Positions 56,200 to 64,000 of a DNA stretch of 64,000 nt are shown here, in pieces (the stretch's first letter is position 1; every line of letters starts with the position of its first letter). Source of the stretch: Eucalyptus grandis (Eukaryota; Streptophyta; Magnoliopsida; Myrtales; Myrtaceae); assembly GCF_016545825.1 (NCBI RefSeq), contig NC_052618.1:16319561-16383560 (forward strand), written 5' to 3'. A program made the position numbers and the translations under genes. The notes under the pieces were generated by a model that did no database searches, was not told the origin of the DNA, and saw only the letters and a program-made list of their open reading frames with translations.

Positions 56200-57070
56200 A
56201 TGGCACAAAATCCTATTACACCCTGTCTCTGTCTCCTCCGACGTTCGCAAGGTATCGTTTGCGTGCGTTTCGAGCTCTGCTACTCCTTTTTGTGTCTTCA
56301 GTGGACATCGGCAGTGGCAGAGTTGACGGAAAGGATGGGAAGGCGGGATCAGTCGCGGATGGAGCCAAGAAAGCCTCAGCTGTTTCCTCTGACGTCATAA
56401 ATCTCACGTCGGAGTAAGCCTCTATATATCTCTTGCACTTTATGTGAATGTGCAAGCTACACAGCTTCGATTTTGTCTATGTATGCTCAACTTTCCTTGA
56501 GTTATATTCATGAAGATTTTATGCCCTGGTGCATGTCATGTTTTTGTTTGTGCGATCACTTGAATGTCTCTGTTACGTCTCTGCAGGGAATGACTTGTGG
56601 GAAATGTGCAGCGAGTGTGAAGAGAATTTTGGAAAATCAAGTGAGTTTACCATTGCTTTTGTGTTGCTATTATACTCTCTGAGGTATCTAGGATTGTCCT
56701 TTTTCATATGAAAAGTATCGTTATCAACTTGAATTAAACTTAGTGTGATAGAATATTCATCTTCTGGGTTAGCAATTTGTCCTCTCATAAATGTAAAGAG
56801 AAATGAGGTTTTAAATTGTCTCTTATGTGGGTGGAAAGAATTGCAGTATAAATGGCTTTCGTCGTCTTTTGTGGTAAGATTTGAACCCTGTGTGTCTTCT
56901 CTTCTGCGCTAACTTTGGACAGCCACAGGTATCTGCCGCCAGCTTCAATCCTACAACCGAGACAGCAATTGTGTGGCCTGTATCTGAAGCCAAGGCTGTA
57001 CCTAACTGGCAAAAAGAGTTGGGAAAAAACTTTGAAAACGCTTGACAAATTGGCTTGAAGTCTAACCCTC
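56200..57070 (+). pseudogene. N-terminal remnant of a plastid copper-transporting P1B-ATPase (PAA1/HMA6-like)
   Basis: PAA1 imports Cu+ across the chloroplast envelope. Exon 1 remnant: a Gly/Ser/Asp-rich stretch (VDIGSGRVDGKDGKAGSV) to SSDVINLTSE at 56,415. After an intron, the HMA metal-binding core GMTCGKCAASVKRILENQ (56,587-56,640) keeps the CxxC copper ligands. After a second intron (donor GTGAGT at 56,641, acceptor near 56,930) comes VSAASFNPTTETAIVWPVSEAK...NWQKELG. The frame breaks near 57,030 and the rest reads QIGLKSNPR in another frame before a GT donor. The first donor lacks one G (GGAG|TAAGC instead of an expected GGAG|GTAAGC). No membrane or ATPase domains follow, so only the first exons survive. 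Confidence 0.85.
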
Positions 57071-57845
57071 GAGGTAAGCAGTTATATTCACCATCTGCTA
57101 GTTGCAGTAGAATGAGGTTTCACTGACGTCGTTGAATATCATTGGCGCATATATCTCACCTTTTATCGCAGATTTTCTGTGTCGATGATTCCACCGATCA
57201 GTTGGAAGTACAAGCTTTTATCTCTTTTGCTTATCACTGGTGTATATCACGAGTTGGGGTTTACTCACTGAAGGTGCGGTTCCACGTCGGTAAAGTCACA
57301 GGGAAGGCTGTTCTGGACTACCGTAAAAGGTATTCTTTTGAAATATGAACTGGTGACTTTAGGAGCCTTTCTTAACTGAGAATCTCGCTCACGGTTAAAG
57401 CAACACTAGAGGTGTCGCTAGTACAGAGATGTTGCTTGTCACATTATGCCAGCCTCTGAGTTACTATATTAGTCCGACATGGTGCTTGCAAAAACTAGAC
57501 CTTTTCTATGTTAAATTGACCCAAGTTCCAATTCATCGGTCAGCCTTGGCTTTTTGAATCTCTGTTGGTCATTCAGAATAGTCCAGCAATTCTTACTTCC
57601 ACCGAGCTCAACATAGAGGTGGAATCTCCGTTGCTCATTGACATTGGGATTTAACAAGCCACAGAGCACCATCATCATGTAATACAGCAAATGTTGTACC
57701 TATTTTAGTATTGAAATTTGGCAGTTACAATGCATGACGGGAGAGGTGAACCGAATAAAAGTTCACAATTCTGGCCATACCTATGCATAAATCCTGAGAA
57801 CCTAGCTAGGGAAAAAGGAAAAGTTGTGAATGATACAATATGTTC
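57071..57845 (+). other. Unassigned sequence after the copper-ATPase remnant
   Basis: It may include intron sequence of the lost gene. A short frame at 57,142-57,348 and others have no recognisable domain. I could not match any of it to the expected following exons (transmembrane segments, GxxxxD or TGE motifs). Confidence 0.4.
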
Positions 57846-58508
57846 GGGAGAAGTACACCAAAAGTATCTTAACTTGTATACGGTACTCACTACAATGCCA
57901 CAACTTTTCGCAAACTCACTTAAGTATCAAAATTGGAGAAAAATGATTACTTAAATGCCTCCAACAAAAAATTCCGACTAAAGAAATTACATGGCTTTTA
58001 TAATTAAAAATGTTATTTGATGTGGCATTTTTGGTACTGAAGCAATTACTTTTTATTAAGATTAGCATTGAAGTGATCACTTTTCATTAAGATTGGCACT
58101 AAAGTGATCATTTTGTTAACAACGATTGGCACCAAGTGATCATTTTTTACAATGACTAGCCCCGAAGTGATCACTTTTTAACTTGCTATACAATGTCAAT
58201 GTCGTTTAGGGTTTTTTTTTTTTTATACTGAAGTGATTGCGACATTGAAGTGATCACTTTTAACAACAATTGACACTAAAGTAATCATTTTTTCAACAGT
58301 AGCACTAAAGTGATCATTTTTTTTTAACTTGCTACATGACGTCATTTAGAGATTATATGTTAACTGGACATGCCGATCGAATTAAGAAATTATTAAAATA
58401 TTGCCATGTCAAATTTCTGGCGACTTAAATCGAAGTTGGCACTTAAGTAATTGTGACACTAAAGTAAGCGCCGTACACAAGTTAAGGCACTTGTGGTGTA
58501 CTTCTCCC
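57846..58508. mobile_element. MULE-like non-autonomous element, about 663 bp
   Basis: Inverted termini GGGAGAAGTACACCA... are matched by ...TGGTGTACTTCTCCC over about 45 bp. The flanking duplication AATATGTTC lies at 57,837-57,845 and 58,510-58,518 (9 bp; one extra T at the right edge). The inside holds repeated 'GGCACTAAAGTGATCATTTT' words. It has no coding capacity. Confidence 0.82.
58020..58340. repeat. Internal repeats of the MULE-like element
   Basis: The words (A)GTGATCA(C)TTTT preceded by GCACTAA/GCACCAA/GCCCCGA recur seven or more times at irregular 35-60 bp spacing. GTGATCAC is itself palindromic. Confidence 0.75.
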
Positions 58509-58518
58509 TAATATGTTC

Positions 58519-61180
58519 ACCGTGCTTCCTTTTCTTGTAGGAAAAACCATATTCGTGTCAATGGAGACTGAATTGACGTCCTAGATTTGCCTGAACAATT
58601 TTATTTAATAGGTAGTTTTGGACTCTAAAGAATCCTTGACACTTATTCTTGGCGAACACGTAGATGCATTTGATACTCCTGTTCGTCGGCTGAACTCTTA
58701 TCTACAAAATTGGTTTTTTTTAATCTATTGAAATATTGTAGACTCTTTTTATACAACAGTCATTTTCCACTGTGATCTAGGTCGGGTCCCCAGTATTTTG
58801 TAGTTTGATCGGTAAGGTCTAGTTCAGCCAGTATGGGAATTCACTGCTCTAGCATTATGGTTTGTTTTAGTAAGTTTGGTAACATTTATGTTTCCACAGA
58901 CAATTTCTGTTTAGAAATATTTTTTTATTTCTACTCCCTGGACAAGAAAATAGATCTTTTTACTTCTCATTTCTATTTCAAATATATTCTTTGATCTCTT
59001 TTCTTTTGCAATGAATTGTCTGTAAGTATAGACGACTCAAAAAGCCTCCTTGAATTGTCTACAGGTATAGACAACTAAAAAGCCGCCATTCAAATTTATT
59101 TCAATAATATATTTAAAAGTTTGTGTTTTTCCACGAAATATGGCCCTTTCACCCTGGCGTCTAGCATTTGTCGTCATCTTGCCTCAACCAAATGGTTTAC
59201 AGAAGCAGACCCCTATGATACCATGTGCCAGACATGGAGGGTTCCTCATTTCCATACTTCTTCCGTGTACCTAAGATTGTCGTGCTTTCCATAACTTAGG
59301 GTTAGCACACCTTGGCGCCACTGTGTTGTCAAAGTCCTTTGAAAATAAAAGAGTTAATTCAAGGCCTTTTCTCCCCCATTCAATTTACTAGCTATATATT
59401 TTTCATTTAGTACCAGGTTTTCTTAAGTTCCATGCCCTCCTATTTATTGGTCGAAGCTCGATGGCAAAGACGATGATTGGGCATTCAGAGCGTTATTAAA
59501 AGCAGGAGTCATTTTTACTGTGATCATCGTTGATTTTACTAGGTGTACATATCTGTTGTTTATTTTCTTAACATAAAGTGGAAAATCATTTTCCCATTGA
59601 AAGATTATGATTTGATGACTACAAGGAGAATTTCTCCGACGTTTTCGACCAAACCATGAAAGCAAAGAATATCAGAACGTAGCCAAGCACAGGAATTGCG
59701 GTTTTGATGTCATCTATTTATTCCTTTTTTCTTGCTGAGAACCTCCTGAAGGACGAGCCACTCCGCAACTCATATTGGTCAGTTAACTCGGCGCCCTTAG
59801 GTAATGCCCTTACCTTGGACCAAGCAAAACTTTGCTGGTGTAAATCCTTGGGCGGGAATCAAATACCTAAGATCCTGCTCTTGGGAGAAAATCCTTTTGG
59901 AAGAGTTTTTTAATATAAGTTACATTAATTGATATTATAATTTATTATTTTACCGGTTTGTCTAATAAGGTGAGATATAAGATTTCTTAATTAGTTAAAT
60001 ATGGAGCTGGCTAGTACAGGCCAAGTAAAACCCTATCTGTGATGAGATGACCCGTGACTTAAAACTCTATAAATAGTGCTCAAATCTCTCATATAACCAT
60101 AACACGTATATAATCTCATATAAAGAGCGTTCACAAAATGTTGAGGGTGAAGAGAATTCCCATTGAGCCAGTGATACAAAGGCAATAGAGGAGAGGCACT
60201 TGAGCTTTAGATCGTCGTTATTGATTCTAATTATGAAGATCTTGGGTGCCGTTTTACAGCTTACACTTGCAACCATGGCAACCCCCATGGTACCAATGTT
60301 ATTAACTATGCACCTTTTATTTCATATGAGGAAAGCCTATTGGCTAGAAAGAAACTTCTTCACGATCATTTCCAGACATAAAGAGTGATACTTTTGCTAA
60401 TCTTAAATAAACTAAAAGTAATAAATTGCGATACTGCGTAAGACTATTTTCTTGAACACCATGTTTAGTCATTTAAACATTGAGAGTTGGGGCTTGATAT
60501 TATTCAGCCTCCTATGATTTATCTTCCCATTCCAGCCTACGTATGACATACGAGAGGATCCCTCTTAAACAGGGTGGCTCTATAGGCCATCATCTTTCAT
60601 TGAGTATGCTTGGCAGGGTTGTGTATTGTGCAGTTAATTCAACAGTTCATTTTATAAAGAACTTCACATTTGATATCATTAAGCAGATGCTCCCGAGGCA
60701 CTGCCAAGCGAGCAGGCTCGGCCTTGGCATGACGTGTGCGTGTTATCTTTGATTGTCGACCCCAATTCCGTCTGCCGGTGTCCCAACTTCTTACACGCGC
60801 CGCCACTGTAGCGCGTGATGCTCGCGTTGAAAAATTACGTTCAACCCTCTTTGCTCTTGTTTTGTCTCCTTGCCTCTTGACAATAACAATGAAACAGTTC
60901 TAACTTGTAAGCACCCTTTGTAGTTTGTACACAAGGAACGTCCATCGATTTTGTATGAGACTCTAGTAGTTGCTTTCCACAACACTAAAGTAACTACTTA
61001 CACTACTCCCACACCATTGGCGAGGGCACCACGGAGGCGGCTGCTTAGTTGGGAGGTTAGAGAGAAAGAGAAGGGAGGGCCAAATGACATCGTTAGAATG
61101 TCAGGTACATTTTTATTGATGAATATGCTGCTAAAATTGCAAATAAAATTCTACTAAAATAGGTCACTCATCCATGCCAA
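58519..61180. other. Non-coding region between the MULE and the LINE
   Basis: No gene could be supported. A small tandem duplication (GTATAGACRACTMAAAAGCC at about 59,025 and 59,064) and a promoter-like TATA region at 60,068 are present. Short frames (59,704-59,913; 60,200-60,388) lack known domains. Confidence 0.45.
60068..60075 (+). promoter_or_regulatory. Candidate TATA box, origin unknown
   Basis: ACTCTATAAATAGTGC lies about 70 bases before an ATG at 60,138, with CTCAAATCTCTC leader sequence. The following frame breaks within 12 codons, so this is probably a relic LTR or gene promoter. Confidence 0.35.
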
Positions 61181-61423
61181 GCATTGTTAGCAAAATGGAA
61201 TACGTATAGGAGCTGGAAACCCTCTCCGCCATGGAGATCCCCCTCTACCGCTTGTGTAGTCCCCCTCTACCAGCTGGGTAGTTTCCCTTTGCATCCCCAC
61301 TCTCTTTGTGCTTCAGTGCTCCGCCTCTTAACCTCTATGTGTTCTTCTAGTGTCGAGGCTTTTCACACTGAATACCCCTCTTTGAACGATCGGAAACCCT
61401 AATTTGGCCCTTTCCTCCGCATC

Positions 61424-61550
61424 AAGGTACCTCTCCGTTCACTCATCGACCTCCTTTCATCTCATCAATCCACGATTCAGCGCTTTAAGGTACCTCTCCA
61501 GTTTTACCCATCGAGCTCCCTTCAACCCATACACCCACGATTCAACCAAA
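61424..61550 (+). repeat. 63-bp tandem duplication in the LINE leader
   Basis: AAGGTACCTCTCC recurs at 61,424 and 61,487, each followed by CATCGA(C/G)CTCC and CCACGATTCA words. It sits just before the ORF1 ATG. Tandem 5' monomers are known from other LINEs and can carry promoter activity. Confidence 0.8.
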
Positions 61551-61565
61551 ACCCCTACAAAAACC

Positions 61566-62831
61566 ATGGTAGATCAAAACAATGAAGACAAAGACTTGTG
61601 GCTCTCTGCAAAAGCATGGGCAAACTATGGAATGTAGTCGACGTTGTTGATATCCCAGGTGATATTTCTCCCCTGAAAATTACTAGAGTGTCGCAAACCC
61701 TATTTGGCCGATTCTACACTAATCCCGAATTAAACTACACTGCTTTTCTAACCCTCATGCGGAAAGCTTGGAAGACTGAGAACTTTACCTGTGCGACACT
61801 GGAACCAGGCTTTTTCTCACTCTCCTTCCAGTCGGAAACAGAGGCACGGAGAGTACTCCAAACTGGACCTTGGTCCTTCTCTAGCCATCTCCTCATACTT
61901 AGGCAATGCGAACCTGACACACCTGAGTTCTGTTATGATTTCAGCTATTGTGATTTCTGGATAAAGTTTATTGGTTTACCATATGAGAGAGTTACCTATG
62001 ATGTCATTGAGGAACTTGCCTCAAAACTTGGTGCTGTAATCAAAGTGAAACTAGAAGCAAATGGGAATAGTACCTATAAAATGGGCAAAGCCAAAGTTAG
62101 ACTACCCTTAGCAAACCCTCTGAAGACTGGTGTGCTTGTGAATCTAGAGAACAAGAAGATCTGGGTTGAATTTAAATACGAACGACTGCCCTATTACTGC
62201 TACTCCTGTGGAAGAATCGGCCATTATGCAACGGAATGCGCTAAGATACCTTATAGAGATTCGGGGGTTGGAACAACTTACCAGCCGATGTGGAAACCGG
62301 TTGCGCGCCGAGGTGAAGGAATTAAGCCCCTATGGCAAAATATTTTATGGCAAGCAGGAAATCCTTCCTGAAGAAGTGGATGTAGTACCCGAAACCCCAT
62401 TATCTCCTGCAATTGCAACAGAGCAAAATAGTTCTCCTGTAACCCAGCAAACACAAGTTAACACACGGCAAAAGGGGAAGGAAATTTACCAACATTCCAC
62501 ATCACGGGAAATAATTCTGGTTGAAGAGAAAAGCCCCCAGAAACGGGGCAATTGCTGCATCGATGAAGAATCAATATTGACACTCCATGAGGAACAGATG
62601 AAGGAAGCTGAAGAAGGGCTGGAGACGACCCCCCCCGCAAGGTCGAAAGGGAGATATGTGAAGTCGACAAGTTCAAAAAAAGTTAAAAGATTCTGTCCAC
62701 ATGGAGCACAAATAGCACATCAACATTCAGAGGATAATAATCAGCTAGTGAAAACACCTATAAGGGTGGCAGAACAATCAGATCAATGGGCTCTGGTGGC
62801 TAGCCCTAATAAGCCACCAAATTACCCATGA
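61566..62831 (+). pseudogene. LINE ORF1: DUF4283 domain and CCHC zinc knuckle
   Basis: ORF1 proteins bind element RNA. The ATG at 61,566 (ACCATGG context) starts MVDQNNEDKDLWLSAKAW and shifts frame near 61,610 into 61,598-62,371. That frame carries the DUF4283 region (LFGRFYTNPELN, SLSFQSETEARRVLQTGPW) and the knuckle CYSCGRIGHYATEC (about residues 197-210). A second shift near 62,270-62,370 leads into the frame ending at 62,831, with a Lys/Glu-rich tail. Two frameshifts break the ORF. Its stop codon overlaps the ORF2 start (ATGA). Confidence 0.87.
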
Positions 62832-64000
62832 AACTACTAAGCTGGAATTGTCAGGGGTTGGGCAATCCCCTGACAATCCAGGCCTTGCGAGTCACTGTGA
62901 CTCAAGAACGGCCCAACCTTGTTTTCATTATGGAAACAAAAAGCCCCGAACAAAGTGCTCGAATCAAAAAGCGACTCAAGTTTCAGAATAGTTACCTAGT
63001 TAATCCGTAAGGTACAAGCGGGGGCTTAGCTACGTTGCAGGATGATCAATTGCAAGTGTCCATTAACTCCTCCTCGGCCTCGGCAATCTTTACCCAATGT
63101 CATCGACAAGCGTGTCAGAGAATGAATATCATTTTTCTCCATGCTCCAAATGTGTTCGAGAGAGAATACAGTTATGGGAACAAATCCATTCAGAAAGTGT
63201 ACACTACCGACTACCATGGCTTTGCTTGGGCGATTTCAACGAAATACTAAATCACTGGGAGAAAGAGGGAAAGTACAGAGCTGAAACTTACAGGTTAACA
63301 GCCTTTAGAGAATTTTGTAAATCAGTGCTCCTTGATGGACCTCGAATGTAAGGGGTGCTCTTTCACCTGGTCAAATAAACGTGAGGGAGAGAATCTAGTG
63401 AAAAAGAGACTTGACAGAATTCTTTGCTCACCTTTGGTGAGAATAACTTACCCCGAAGCTGAATGTTTTGCACTCCCGGCGATAGGCTCGGACCACTCTC
63501 CTCTCCTACTATCCTTGGCTCAATCGAAGAGAAGAAAACAAAGCAGTTTTAAATATGAAGCATCTTGGAATGATGAAGTAGAGAGCAAAGCCATAGTCAC
63601 CGATACCTGGAATGATCAAGATCTCACCCTAGTGGAGAAATTGCAGCAAGTACAGCGAGGTTGATACATTGGAGTAAAAACAAATTTGGCCACGCAAAGA
63701 AGAGGATTACTTGGCTAAAAGGAGAACTCCATAACCTAATGAATAACACGCAACGTAACGGAGAATCAGCTCAAGAGAAAAAGATAATCAAAGAGATAGA
63801 CCAACTATGGCGACAGGAGGAGATGTATTGGGGGATGCGGTCAAGGATAAGTTGGATAAAGTGGGGTGATAAAAATACTCGGTTCTTTCACGCGACGACA
63901 GTTCAGAGGAGATGTCGCAACCAGATAACAATGCTGAAAAATGAGACAGGAGATTGGGTTCGAGGGGAAGACCAGCTACAGAGGATGACAGATCAATTCT
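62828..64000 (+). pseudogene. LINE ORF2: apurinic endonuclease-type domain, 3' part outside the window
   Basis: The endonuclease nicks target DNA to prime reverse transcription. The start MKLLSWNCQGLGNP has the N-terminal catalytic Asn region, and METK carries the conserved Glu. After an in-frame TAA near 63,008 the domain continues with HAPN, then in another frame LGDFNEIL (63,2xx), SFTWSN and the catalytic SDHSPL (63,332-63,664 frame). A further shift near 63,660 leads into IHWSKNKFG and GDKNTRFFHATT, the usual linker before RT. One stop and three shifts show it is inactive. Confidence 0.87.

Larger units (their letters stand above)
61184..64000 (+). mobile_element. L1-type LINE, 5' region to endonuclease, truncated by the window end
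   Basis: A CT-rich leader of about 380 bp is followed by ORF1 and ORF2 on the plus strand. ORF1 has a DUF4283-type domain and a zinc knuckle, and ORF2 opens with an endonuclease, the order of plant L1 elements. RT would lie beyond 64,000. Frameshifts in both ORFs indicate a dead copy, though most of the sequence is well preserved. The exact 5' end is not defined, as no target duplication can be checked without the 3' end. Confidence 0.88.

Overview
The window is eukaryotic nuclear DNA from a flowering plant, almost certainly a eudicot. It holds an intron-containing receptor kinase of the plant LRR class, a remnant of a plastid copper-ATPase gene, a plant-type L1 LINE, Ty3/gypsy chromovirus and Tat-like elements, SINE, MULE and hAT elements, and an endogenous plant pararetrovirus (Caulimoviridae). 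I cannot name the species. No gene in the window looks intact.

Layout. (1) 0.1-3.3 kb, plus strand: an LRR receptor-like kinase pseudogene of the FLS2/EFR/Xa21 type (non-RD kinase), with several frameshifts. (2) 3.3-9.1 kb: AT-rich non-coding DNA with short tandem repeats, two adjacent SINE insertions with clear target duplications (7.2-7.56 kb), a possible N-terminal gene fragment (6.9 kb) and a 78-bp alternating pyrimidine-purine tract (9.03 kb). (3) About 9.4-55.9 kb: one endogenous pararetrovirus, minus strand, split by later insertions. Read in viral sense, the pieces are 55.89-55.57, 35.76-29.73, 13.67-11.67 and 10.94-9.4 kb. Together they give linker, protease, RT, RNase H, movement protein, coat protein, zinc knuckle, linker, protease, RT, RNase H, a downstream ORF and a promoter, which is clearly more than one genome length. 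(4) 55.9-57.1 kb: a 66-bp tandem repeat next to a broken N-terminal fragment of a PAA1/HMA6-like copper ATPase. (5) 57.8-58.5 kb: a second MULE-like element. (6) 61.2-64.0 kb: an L1-type LINE running off the window.

The insertions inside the virus form a nested stack dated by target-site duplications. One is a Tat-like LTR block at 13,668-29,724. It contains a chromovirus (18,831-28,068), which itself contains a 3,500-bp solo LTR (22,734-26,233, TSD TGATT). A second is a gypsy-type LTR block at 35,759-55,568 (TSD GGTAT). It contains a 948-bp solo LTR (39,565-40,512) and a 12.7-kb non-autonomous Tat-like LARD (41,260-54,008, TSD CTAAG). The LARD carries minisatellite arrays and a second copy of the 948-bp solo LTR family (49,055-51,661, TSD CTATG), which is split by a hAT-like element (49,091-50,735, TSD GGGTGAAT). 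A third is a MULE-like element at 10,942-11,660 (9-bp TSD).

The genes do not form a working pathway. The window records the decay of an immune-receptor locus and a copper-transporter fragment beside a long-lived transposon sink founded, at the latest, by integration of a pararetrovirus. The main result is that scattered viral fragments which look like separate relics are one tandem insertion, recoverable because the flanking target duplications and the viral reading order agree.
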